Source of the DNA: Muribaculaceae bacterium
GTDB taxonomy: Bacteria > Bacteroidota > Bacteroidia > Bacteroidales > Muribaculaceae
DNA length: 23,508 nucleotides
Reading direction: 5' to 3'
Assembly (NCBI GenBank): GCA_024400895.1
Contig: JAKSMA010000009.1
Coordinates: 1 to 23,508, forward strand
This document shows, in pieces, positions 1 through 6,177 of this stretch. A model generated the notes under the pieces. It did not search any database and was not told the DNA's origin. It worked only from the letters and a program-made list of their open reading frames with translations. Within the stretch, counting starts at the first letter, position 1; each line of letters opens with the position of its first letter. Both the position numbers and the translations under genes were made by a program.

Positions 1-847
1 TGATGACGAGCTGGCCGTTCTCGATGGTCTTAACAGCCTTGCTGCCCTCAACCTTCACGCCGTTGATGCCGGTAGAAACATCGTCCTGAACGGTGTAAGA
101 GGCAAGAGTTGAGGCTGTGTAGTCTCCTAAGTCCTTTGTTTCCAGTTCAACCTTAACTCCATCGCTAAACCAAGCAGTGCCAGGAGCGAGAGTGATTCCG
201 ATATTATTATCCCAGAATTGGAATGCATATTCTGCGCCAGTGAATGTGCCACTATTGATTACACAGTTTCCATAGTTAACGAGTGCTGGTCCAGCAGTAT
301 TGGTAACAATGCTGTTCTCAATCAGCATCGAACCTCCATCGTTTTGAATGTATCCTGTAATATCAGCATTATAAACACTCATTGTAGTTTTAAAATTACA
401 ATACAATTCGCCGCTGAGAGTGCCACCATAGATATTAATTGTTGGAGATCCAGGGTATAATGCAGACATGTCTGAAGTTTGAATTTTTCCATTGCCTTTG
501 CTCTGGACGTAAATGTTTGCATCAGTTTGCATTAACAGACGATCGACATGAAGGCAACAGTCATCGGCAAGGATGATATTGACAGGCCCGTTTGCGTCAT
601 TAGTAATCAGAGGTCCAAAAGTTGAGACATCCCCATTGACAACAAACCATCCAGACTTCAAATCGAATCCCATTTGCCAACCATTGAATTCGGCTACATC
701 ATCATCCATCCAATAAGTGATGGGCGCAGCAGATACGGTCTGCTGATTGCCATCGGCATCGATGTAAGAAACAGTTTCGAAGTCAGTAGCGTTTGCACTC
801 ACGGCAACTGAAAGCAGCATAGCTGCGAGAAGTAAAGATTTCTTCAT
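1..847 (-). CDS. Secreted beta-helix-like protein, C-terminus cut by window edge
   Basis: The frame is open from an ATG at 847 to the window edge, 282 codons without a stop. It begins with a signal peptide (MKKSLLLAAMLLSVAVSANA). The middle has repeats rich in Gly, Asn and Thr with phrases such as INIYGGTLSG, SMLIENSIVTN and VINSGTFTGAEYAF, a pattern suggesting a right-handed parallel beta-helix. The last visible residues, SKAVKTIENGQLVI, match the C-terminal tail of the neighbour at 1129-1884 and are nearly identical to it in DNA; only about 15 residues are likely missing. Short tails of this kind are common on exported Bacteroidales proteins and may be sorting or anchoring signals. The start is set by the signal peptide and by a promoter box about 40 bp upstream. 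Substrate or partner is unknown; a surface or extracellular place is inferred. Confidence 0.75.
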   Translation of the reverse strand, partial: MKKSLLLAAMLLSVAVSANATDFETVSYIDADGNQQTVSAAPITYWMDDDVAEFNGWQMGFDLKSGWFVVNGDVSTFGPLITNDANGPVNIILADDCCLHVDRLLMQTDANIYVQSKGNGKIQTSDMSALYPGSPTINIYGGTLSGELYCNFKTTMSVYNADITGYIQNDGGSMLIENSIVTNTAGPALVNYGNCVINSGTFTGAEYAFQFWDNNIGITLAPGTAWFSDGVKVELETKDLGDYTASTLASYTVQDDVSTGINGVKVEGSKAVKTIENGQLVI

Positions 848-886
848 AAGTTAAGACATTTTTATTAATAAATATAATAGTTATGT

Positions 887-991
887 GCAAATATAGTAAA
901 ATTTTGTCATGAAGCATTGGAATTTACAAGATAATTTCCTTGTCTTTTATAGCATATAGACGTATAGGTACTTTTATGGTACTTAAACGGC
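887..991 (-). repeat. Duplicated upstream region, copy A
   Basis: About 105 bp upstream of the first secreted-protein gene are nearly identical to 1924-2034 (copy B), with only a handful of substitutions. Both copies contain the -7 box near one end and, about 80 bp further upstream, two direct repeats of GGTACTT 11 bp apart (967-973 and 978-984). The similarity continues more weakly through the leader into the signal-peptide codons, so this looks like the retained 5' half of a gene duplication. Confidence 0.8.
888..895 (-). promoter_or_regulatory. Bacteroidetes -7 box for the 1-847 gene
   Basis: Read on the minus strand the site is TATATTTG, an exact match to TAnnTTTG, in the context TTTTACTATATTTGC. 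It lies 40 bp before the start codon. No clear TTTG box is found 20 bp upstream. The same context stands before the paralogous gene (1925-1932) and the dockerin relic (12186-12193). Confidence 0.65.
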
Positions 992-1069
992 TTTTTTAGG
1001 CCTATAGGTCAAATTTTTTAATCATTGTAGCGGGCCACTCGTGAGAGCAGTCCGTTTTTGTTTATACAG

Positions 1070-1101
1070 AAAACGGGAGACTCCGCCAGTGGAATCTCCC
1101 G
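1070..1101 (-). terminator. Rho-independent terminator of the 1129-1884 gene
   Basis: On the minus strand an 11-bp stem (CGGGAGATTCC paired with GGAGTCTCCCG, one G-T pair) with a 6-nt loop is followed by TTTTCTGT. It lies 28 bp after the stop codon. Confidence 0.8.
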
Positions 1102-1128
1102 CATGTATTTTGTTAGGGGGTGTGATGA

Positions 1129-1884
1129 TTACTTCATCAGTTGGCCTGCTACGTTGTAGCGCTTACCGTCCTTAGTGATAACGAGCTGGCCGTTCTCGAT
1201 GGTCTTAACAGCCTTGCTTGTGACTGTCACGTTGAGGTCGTTTACACCAGTAGGTGCTTGGTTGATGGTATAGGGATATGACCACCCATTTTCTCTTACT
1301 TTTCCATCATATATATATTCTGCATGTACATAAAGCTCACAAGTCTCTGTAATGTTGATACCAACATTATCATCATAAGGATAATACGTAAAATCAGGAT
1401 CGTTTTCTGTATAAATCATATATTCAATTGAAAGAACTTCCTCTGCGCCAGTGATACTTGCATGGATATTTTGGGAACCGTCATAAGTTCCAAAAGGATG
1501 GTCTAGATTAAGTCTTACCTTTGCTGCAAACTCAGGTAAAATTGAAAGATCATTTTTATGAGGATAATAAATAAATACACAGTTTTCACCTACTTCAAGT
1601 TCAAACCTTGAAAACGGTTCTGCAATCCATTTACTGCCTTCGTCGCTTGCAGTTGTGTTGATATTACATCCGTCGCCACCATAGATTCCTTCCACTAAGT
1701 AAGCATACCCCATAATATTTCCTTCCATATCAATATCGGTATAAAAAGGATCATCAGAAAGCTGCATCTGCTTCCAAGTCCATTCACCACCGCCCCAAGG
1801 ATGCTTGATAAAATAAGTGTCCTGTGCCAGAGAAACAGCACTTGTTGCCAAGAGAGCAACGAAGAGAAGTAAAGATTTCTTCAT
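1129..1884 (-). CDS. Secreted protein of unknown function, paralogous ends with 1-847 gene
   Basis: This encodes a 251-residue exported protein starting MKKSLLLFVALLATSAVSLA, a typical signal peptide. An upstream in-frame ATG at 1947 would add 21 residues, but it lies upstream of the promoter box at 1925-1932, so the ATG at 1884 is chosen. The mature part opens with YFIKHPWGGGEWTWKQM, an aromatic, Gly-rich segment that I cannot assign to a family, followed by a region of beta-strand character. The C-terminus (SKAVKTIENGQLVI, then KDGKRYNVAGQ) is a tail typical of exported Bacteroidales proteins, and its DNA is nearly identical to the end of the neighbouring gene. The two genes share promoter region, signal peptide and tail but not the middle. 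Function unknown; extracellular or surface location inferred. Confidence 0.8.
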   Translation of the reverse strand: MKKSLLLFVALLATSAVSLAQDTYFIKHPWGGGEWTWKQMQLSDDPFYTDIDMEGNIMGYAYLVEGIYGGDGCNINTTASDEGSKWIAEPFSRFELEVGENCVFIYYPHKNDLSILPEFAAKVRLNLDHPFGTYDGSQNIHASITGAEEVLSIEYMIYTENDPDFTYYPYDDNVGINITETCELYVHAEYIYDGKVRENGWSYPYTINQAPTGVNDLNVTVTSKAVKTIENGQLVITKDGKRYNVAGQLMK

Positions 1885-1923
1885 AAGTATAGGTATTTTT
1901 GTTAATAAATATAGTATTGATTT

Positions 1924-2034
1924 GCAAATATAGTAAAAGTTTGTCATGAAGCATAGGAATTTACAAGATAATTTCCTTGTCTTTTATAGCATATAGCCGT
2001 ATAGGTACTTTTATGGTACTTAAACGGCTTTTTC
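1924..2034 (-). repeat. Duplicated upstream region, copy B
   Basis: This is the partner of 887-991. It includes the 11-bp-spaced GGTACTT pair at 2004-2010 and 2015-2021. The match breaks off at about 2034, right where a decayed plus-strand reading frame begins (2036), so the duplication boundary or an insertion junction lies here. Confidence 0.8.
1925..1932 (-). promoter_or_regulatory. Bacteroidetes -7 box for the 1129-1884 gene
   Basis: The minus strand reads TATATTTG within TTTTACTATATTTGC, 40 bp before the ATG at 1884, the same geometry as the paralog's promoter at 888-895. Conservation of the whole upstream block supports it. Confidence 0.65.
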
Positions 2035-2035
2035 T

Positions 2036-2296
2036 ATGCAACAAACTATCAATCTCACTTTTCCAAAGAGTTGGAATGAACTGACGGACAAGCATCTGCT
2101 GTAGCTGTTCACTCTGCTTGCGGACGGTTATCCGGCAACTGACATCAAAGTCAAGTGCCTGTTGAAATGGACTGGCACCAAGGTTATAGGGTGTATCGAG
2201 GGCAAGCAGTATTTTGCAAGGACATTCCCGCATTTCCTGCAGCCCACCGCAAACACCGACACCGTTTTTGTGGTTCTTCTCCACCTTTTCCAATAA
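2036..2296 (+). pseudogene. Decayed small gene with in-frame stop
   Basis: From ATG 2036 the frame reads MQQTINLTFPKSWNELTDK and reaches a TAG at 2102-2104. The same frame then stays open to a TAA at 2294-2296 with protein-like sequence, for example LADGYPATDIKVKCLLKW, TKVIG and EGKQYFARTFPHFLQP. The amino acid pattern across the stop is coherent (regular hydrophobic spacing, proline and aromatic placement), so I read it as one 86-codon frame interrupted by a nonsense mutation. It resembles small uncharacterised Bacteroidales proteins, possibly phage-associated, but I cannot name the family. No promoter is visible in front. A 143-codon frame on the opposite strand is taken as its antisense shadow. 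Confidence 0.45.
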
Positions 2297-2356
2297 TCCT
2301 TCTTGGGGCTCAAAACCCTTTGTGTTTTTGGGGTGGGGCGAAAAAATGGGCACATT

Positions 2357-2388
2357 TTTGAATAATTGAAAGAATTGTAGTAACTTTG
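2357..2388 (+). promoter_or_regulatory. Promoter of the CAT tRNA
   Basis: TTTG at 2357-2360, a 20-bp spacer and TAACTTTG at 2381-2388 form a full-consensus Bacteroidetes housekeeping promoter. The tRNA begins 34 bp downstream of the -7 box. Confidence 0.8.
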
Positions 2389-2422
2389 CCATGCTTTTCG
2401 GCAGTTATGCTGCAGAAATAGC

Positions 2423-2496
2423 GGTCCCTTAGCTCAGTTGGTTAGAGCAACTGACTCATAATCAGTGGGTCGCCGGTTCAAGCCCGTCAGGGACCA
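2423..2496 (+). tRNA. tRNA with anticodon CAT (elongator Met or Ile2)
   Basis: The 74 nt fold as a cloverleaf: acceptor GGTCCCT with AGGGACC, D stem GCTC/GAGC, anticodon stem ACTGA/TCAGT with loop CTCATAA (anticodon CAT), T loop TTCAAGC, discriminator A at 2496. The 3' CCA is not encoded, as usual in this phylum. The acceptor and D arm resemble bacterial ileX (Ile2, whose C34 is changed to lysidine by TilS), but elongator tRNA-Met is also possible. It is not the initiator, since the first acceptor pair is a normal Watson-Crick pair. The T stem (GCCGG with CCGTC) has one C-T mismatch. Confidence 0.9.
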
Positions 2497-2504
2497 CGCA
2501 AAAA

Positions 2505-2539
2505 GAAGCATTCACGAATTTCGCGGATGCTTCTTTTTT
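2505..2539. terminator. Bidirectional terminator between tRNA and GDPD gene
   Basis: The stem GAAGCATTC-CG pairs with CG-GGATGCTTC across a short AATTT loop (one mismatch, one G-T). T6 follows on the plus strand and an A5 run precedes it, giving T5 on the minus strand. It can end the tRNA transcript and the convergent minus-strand gene. Confidence 0.8.
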
Positions 2540-2557
2540 GTTTCTCTTTTTTCTCAA

Positions 2558-3454
2558 TTATCGTCTGTGCTTTTTCTCAAGATATTTAATCAGTAAAGCG
2601 GGGCGGTCGGTTTGGAGGAATTGCGCGTGGTTTTGCAGCGCCCAGCCCCATGCGCCGTCGGGGTCGCCGTCAATCACAGCACGGTCGTCGTCGTGTCCAC
2701 CGTTGAGCGATGGCCACAGGGTGTTAATCCACACTTTCACGCCTGCATCATCTATCTTTTTGAGCAAGCGTTCCACACTGGCATCCACTTTCTTGAAGCA
2801 GCACTCAATGGCTACGGGGTGGATGGCAAGGAACTCGTCGAGCACTTCTTCGGCATTGTCGGCATCGAGGTGAACGATGGGCATAAAGATTGACTTGCTG
2901 ATTACTTCGCCTTTCTCCTCCTGAATCTTCTTGAGGCGACCCGCGCATTTAATCACGATTTGGTTGACCATATCAAGACGCTGTGCCAGAACATACACTT
3001 CGTCGAAATAGTCGTAGCCTTTATCCACATTTATCAGCACCTTGCCTTTGAGCACAGTGAACACTTCTTCCATGGTAGGAATCTGCACGGTGGTCACTCG
3101 CCCCATGCCATTGCGCAGACGAAGTTTCTTGATTTCTTCGAGTGTGAGGTCTTTCACCTCGCCCTTGCCGTTGGAAGTGCGATTCACACTGCCATCGTGC
3201 ATGAGCACCAAGTGGCCGTCTTTGGTCTTGTGGAGGTCGATTTCCACCATATCTACGCCCATCGCCACGCAATTGAGCATGGCGGGAATGGAATTTTCGG
3301 GTGCATTACGCCAGTCGCCGCGGTGCGATACCACGAGCACACGCTTCGCCTTGGGGTCGTTGAGCGCCTTCAACGCCTTTTTCAATTCGCCATCGGCGAA
3401 CGCCAAATTCACACAAGCGAGCACCAAAAGGAGTGCAATAACATATCGTTTCAT
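2558..3454 (-). CDS. Secreted glycerophosphodiester phosphodiesterase family protein
   Basis: A GDPD-family enzyme of 298 residues. Family members hydrolyse glycerophosphodiesters to an alcohol and sn-glycerol 3-phosphate with a divalent metal. The start is placed at 3454 (MKRYVIALLLVLACVNLAFA, a clear signal peptide); an ATG nine codons upstream lies at the promoter box and is rejected. Active-site motifs are in family order: HRGDWRNAPENS at 44-55 (His44, Arg45), EIDLHKTKDG at 71-80 (Glu71, Asp73) and the general-acid His86 in LVLMHDG. Length and order fit a single-domain TIM barrel. The signal peptide puts it in the periplasm or envelope, where it probably acts on deacylated phospholipid headgroups or teichoic-like substrates; the exact substrate is not shown. 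Confidence 0.9.
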   Translation of the reverse strand: MKRYVIALLLVLACVNLAFADGELKKALKALNDPKAKRVLVVSHRGDWRNAPENSIPAMLNCVAMGVDMVEIDLHKTKDGHLVLMHDGSVNRTSNGKGEVKDLTLEEIKKLRLRNGMGRVTTVQIPTMEEVFTVLKGKVLINVDKGYDYFDEVYVLAQRLDMVNQIVIKCAGRLKKIQEEKGEVISKSIFMPIVHLDADNAEEVLDEFLAIHPVAIECCFKKVDASVERLLKKIDDAGVKVWINTLWPSLNGGHDDDRAVIDGDPDGAWGWALQNHAQFLQTDRPALLIKYLEKKHRR

Positions 3455-3478
3455 ATCTGTATTGTTTTTTTGTTGATG

Positions 3479-3510
3479 CAAATTTATTAAATATCTAAAC
3501 CATCGGCAAA
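3479..3510 (-). promoter_or_regulatory. Promoter of the GDPD gene
   Basis: On the minus strand TTTG (3507-3510), exactly 20 bp, then TAAATTTG (3479-3486). The start codon is 24 bp after the -7 box, which also rules out the longer upstream start. Confidence 0.8.
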
Positions 3511-3571
3511 AAATTCAGTCTAAATGCAAGATTAAACTCCAATAATATTATCATCATCTGAAAAATTGCAG

Positions 3572-3579
3572 TATATTTG
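3572..3579 (+). promoter_or_regulatory. -7 box for the NADase-type domain gene
   Basis: TATATTTG matches TAnnTTTG, 23 bp before ATG 3603. The upstream TTTG box is not recognisable. It is divergent from the GDPD promoter, about 60 bp away. Confidence 0.6.
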
Positions 3580-3602
3580 CAACACTAACCTAACAAAGAA
3601 AA

Positions 3603-4304
3603 ATGAATAGATTTTGTTTCGCCGCTGTGATTGGAGCAGCACTCCTTATCAGCACAGCCATCTCTGCAAAAACGCCCGCAAAGAAAGGGCCTAACGGCAC
3701 AGCCAACGTTCCAGAACTTTCGCCCGCAAGTGTGGGAACAATTTTCGACTTCTCGCCAGAAGCACAGAAGGCTTTCAAAGAAAATCCTGACAACGAGGTG
3801 TACGCCGACATTTTCGACATCGTTGGCCAAGGCTGCAGTTTCTACTGCGGATGCAACATCGGCACCATCAAAGCAAGCAGCACACTGCACCAACAAGGCA
3901 AGCGCAACTACCGCGCGAGCAACGTCCATGACCTCAACTACGAAACGGCGTGGGTAGAGGGTGCCGCAGGAAACGGCGTGGGCGAATGGGTGGAATACAC
4001 CCTCCCTGCCGACAACCCCACCATCACCGAAATTTGCGTGGTGAGCGGATACGTACGCACCAAAAAAGCGTGGGAAGAGAATTCACGACCAGCGGTGCTC
4101 GAAATGCTTGTCGACGGAAAGCGAAAAGCCATGCTCTATCTCAAGAATGTGTACGCAGAGCAATGGTTTGAGGTGGGTGAAATCAAACCTAAAAAGGGAA
4201 AAGACTTGAAAATCAAGTTCGTGATTCGCGACGTATACCCCGGCACGAAGTACACCGACACCGCCATCAGCGAAATCTACTTCAACGGCATAGGCGTGCA
4301 CTAA
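3603..4304 (+). CDS. Secreted protein with NADase-type glycan-binding (discoidin-like) domain
   Basis: The protein has 233 residues with a signal peptide at about 1-22 (MNRFCFAAVIGAALLISTAISA). After a linker and a Cys cluster (Cys78, Cys82, Cys84 in CSFYCGC) comes a domain from about residue 88 to the end. Its marks are ASSTL, NVHDLNYETAWVEG (106-120), GVGEWVEYTL (125-134) and a final TDTAISEIYFNG. This is the jelly-roll pattern of discoidin-like carbohydrate-binding domains annotated as NADase-type glycan-binding. No catalytic domain is present, so the protein probably binds glycans at the cell surface or in the periplasm. It stands alone, divergent from the GDPD gene and convergent with the TPR gene. 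Binding target unknown. Confidence 0.75.
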   Translation: MNRFCFAAVIGAALLISTAISAKTPAKKGPNGTANVPELSPASVGTIFDFSPEAQKAFKENPDNEVYADIFDIVGQGCSFYCGCNIGTIKASSTLHQQGKRNYRASNVHDLNYETAWVEGAAGNGVGEWVEYTLPADNPTITEICVVSGYVRTKKAWEENSRPAVLEMLVDGKRKAMLYLKNVYAEQWFEVGEIKPKKGKDLKIKFVIRDVYPGTKYTDTAISEIYFNGIGVH

Positions 4305-4319
4305 TCTCGCACATACACA

Positions 4320-4361
4320 AACGCAGGCTTCAAGGAACACCACCTCCCTGAAGCCTGCGTT
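4320..4361. terminator. Shared hairpin between convergent genes
   Basis: AACGCAGGCTTCA pairs perfectly with TGAAGCCTGCGTT (13 bp) around a 16-nt loop, midway between the two convergent stop codons. The T-tracts on both sides are weak (GTTTGTG on the minus strand), so termination strength is uncertain. Confidence 0.65.
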
Positions 4362-4388
4362 CGCACTATAATAAAACTGTAATTCCTT

Positions 4389-5258
4389 TTATTCGAGTGT
4401 GGTGATTACTGCATCCCACTTTGCGGGATTGCTGCTGCGCTTCGCCTTGAGTTTTTCAGCCACCACTGTGGCATCCTGTGCCTTGATGTAAGGCAAAAGC
4501 CAAAGGGCGTGTTCGTTCTCGCCGTCAAGCTCGATGGCGCGAATGGCATCGTCGGTAGCGGCAGCAAAGTCTTGCGTATTATAATATGTGCTTGCGCGAT
4601 ACGCATAACTATTGGCAGCCTTCGGCCATTTTTTCACCACTGCATTGAAGATTTCAAGCGCCTCGTCAAACTTGGTTTGCGCATCCAATGTGCATCCCAG
4701 CGAAATCTGTGCGTCCATATCATCTGGATTCATTTTCGCAGCCTTGGCAAGGTCTACAACGGCCTCGTCGTAGCGCTCAAGTTTATGCAGCAATTTACCC
4801 CTTCTTCCATAATAGAAAGCGTCGTCGGGCGCCAAATCTATAGCCTTGTTGAGATGGTCGAGAGCGGCAGCATCATTGCCATCAGCCTGCATCAAGCGCG
4901 CAGCTTCGCCATGGAAGAATGCGCAGAAAGCAGTGTCGTGAGTGGGCAGACTCTCTTGAGCCTGGTTAATGGCCTCGGTAGCAGCCTCCACCTCATCGGC
5001 ATCAATCATCATACTCGCAATGTAGGTGGCAGCATAGCCCTTATGCTTTGGATTGTTCAATTCCTTTTTAAAGATAGTGTAGGCCTCGTCGTATTTCTCT
5101 TCAAAGAAATAATCCACTGCCTTATCGAAATTCGATTTCGTCTCACCCTTCTTGGTGGTCACCTTCTTCACAGGTTTCTTGTCGAGAGGGCCACCAGCCA
5201 CGGCCGCTTGAACAGCAAACAAAGCCACCACAGCCACTAAAATGTTTCTAATATTCAT
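4389..5258 (-). CDS. Secreted tetratricopeptide repeat protein
   Basis: The protein has 289 residues with a signal peptide at about 1-21 (MNIRNILVAVVALFAVQAAVA), a Lys-rich linker, then TPR helices through about residue 270. The clearest repeats are NFDKAVDYFFEEKYDEAYTI (about 43-62), AALDHLNKAIDLAPDD, YYGRRGKLLHKLERYDEAVV and YAYRASTYYNTQDFAAATDD, each with the W/L-G-Y-A-F-A-P type spacing of TPRs. TPR arrays bind partner proteins or peptides; here the export signal suggests a periplasmic or outer-membrane-associated scaffold. No enzymatic domain is visible. Single-gene transcript: its own promoter upstream and a shared hairpin downstream. Partner unknown. Confidence 0.85.
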   Translation of the reverse strand: MNIRNILVAVVALFAVQAAVAGGPLDKKPVKKVTTKKGETKSNFDKAVDYFFEEKYDEAYTIFKKELNNPKHKGYAATYIASMMIDADEVEAATEAINQAQESLPTHDTAFCAFFHGEAARLMQADGNDAAALDHLNKAIDLAPDDAFYYGRRGKLLHKLERYDEAVVDLAKAAKMNPDDMDAQISLGCTLDAQTKFDEALEIFNAVVKKWPKAANSYAYRASTYYNTQDFAAATDDAIRAIELDGENEHALWLLPYIKAQDATVVAEKLKAKRSSNPAKWDAVITTLE

Positions 5259-5292
5259 AGTCTCTAAAAATTAATCCGATTGATAAACACTA

Positions 5293-5324
5293 CAAAATTC
5301 CACAAAAATCACGAAATATGCAAA
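5293..5324 (-). promoter_or_regulatory. Probable promoter of the TPR gene
   Basis: Minus strand: TTTG (5321-5324), exactly 20 bp, then GAATTTTG (5293-5300), one mismatch from TAnnTTTG. It lies 35 bp before the start codon. Confidence 0.55.
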
Positions 5325-5438
5325 TTTCACCCAAAAACACACCCAAAAATGCGGTAAGAATAGATCAAAAAACACAGCCGTTTCCTGATGGCTTTCAGCT
5401 CATCCTTGTCTGTGGAGATGTGCAGAAATTCGAAGATG

Positions 5439-5534
5439 CTTTGTTGGGGACGCTTGGCTCAAGCGTCCACTTTACAAGTGATTGGTTATCGATTTGTTAA
5501 ACACCGGACGCTCGAGCCGAGCGTCCCTACAACA
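5439..5534. repeat. Inverted pair of REP-like hairpins
   Basis: Two 9-bp palindromes with 3-nt loops, GGACGCTTG-gct-CAAGCGTCC (5448-5468) and GGACGCTCG-agc-CGAGCGTCC (5506-5526), lie 37 bp apart. The flanks are also inverted: TTGTTGGGGACGC on the left faces GCGTCCCTACAACA on the right. The layout is that of a paired REP (BIME-like) element. Such elements are typically dispersed and associated with REP-associated tyrosine transposases in other bacteria; none is encoded in this window. Confidence 0.75.
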
Positions 5535-6106
5535 TTGTTGATAAAGCAGCTTTACAAAAAAGAATTGTTATTCCTATTTCCCATGCCCATTTTGCACGCT
5601 ACTCAAACAGTTCATCATTTGTGAACGCAAATCCTCACTATCCCCACCCTTTTTCCTCCGAGGCCAGAAAACTCGTTGACCAGTTGACTTGATAAAAAAA
5701 ATAAAAGTGCACTTTTTCACAAAAGCACACCTCTATCATAACCAAAATTCAAGTATATAATTTTTGTTAGCCTTTCTTGCTGCATCATACCCCCAAAAGG
5801 AGTATGACACAATAAGTTGTCAATAGTATTGAAGGGTATTATTATCTTCTTTTTCTTTGTCGCCACAAAGTTAATACAGATTTCTGAATTAATTGTTAGA
5901 AAAATTGTAAACAATTTATAACAAATGTGAACGAAGTGGCAATTTGTACCATAAAATGCGAATTCTTGGATAAATTAAGATTTTTAAACAGTTTTACGGC
6001 TATTTCTACAGATGAATTAACACTATGATACTGTGGCACAAAACCAATATTCTATACCGAATATTCGTGCACTCCACCTCTTCCCTACCCGTCCACATTA
6101 TGGTGC
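5535..6106. other. Intergenic region without an intact gene
   Basis: About 570 bp between the REP pair and the der terminator. It is AT-rich with no convincing coding frame. It contains a minus-strand -7 box (5866-5873), a run of A/T around 5690-5720 and a small inverted motif AAAAGTGCACTTTT at 5702-5715. A 65-codon minus-strand frame at 5717-5914 begins upstream of that promoter box and looks non-coding. Confidence 0.5.
5866..5873 (-). promoter_or_regulatory. Orphan minus-strand -7 box
   Basis: Minus strand TAACTTTG, followed by GTGGCG, matches TAnnTTTG in an AT-rich region with no gene downstream until the REP pair. It could be chance, a relic, or the promoter of a small RNA. Confidence 0.35.
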
Positions 6107-6139
6107 GAAAAAAGCCTGCAAACCGGAATTTGCAGGCTT
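6107..6139 (-). terminator. Terminator of der
   Basis: Minus strand: AAGCCTGCAAA pairs with TTTGCAGGCTT (11 bp, 6-nt loop), followed by a T6 run. It starts 38 bp after the der stop codon and is the end of the housekeeping cluster. Confidence 0.9.
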
Positions 6140-6177
6140 CTTATGATGCAAGGAGTGGCACTTGGCCAGCACTTCTT

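Noticed and set aside
218..460. Plus-strand frame of 80 codons
   Set aside because: Antisense to the secreted beta-helix-like gene, whose signal peptide, promoter and tail are convincing.
1031..1058. Plus-strand terminator CGGGCC...TCCG with T5
   Set aside because: Only 3-4 bp pair on each side with mismatches between, and no plus-strand gene ends here.
1961..2392. Minus-strand open frame of 143 codons
   Set aside because: It lies opposite the decayed plus-strand gene and runs into the duplicated promoter block; no domain, signal peptide or conserved pattern supports it.
5717..5914. Minus-strand frame of 65 codons
   Set aside because: The start lies upstream of the only promoter box, the composition is that of AT-rich non-coding DNA and no motif is seen.
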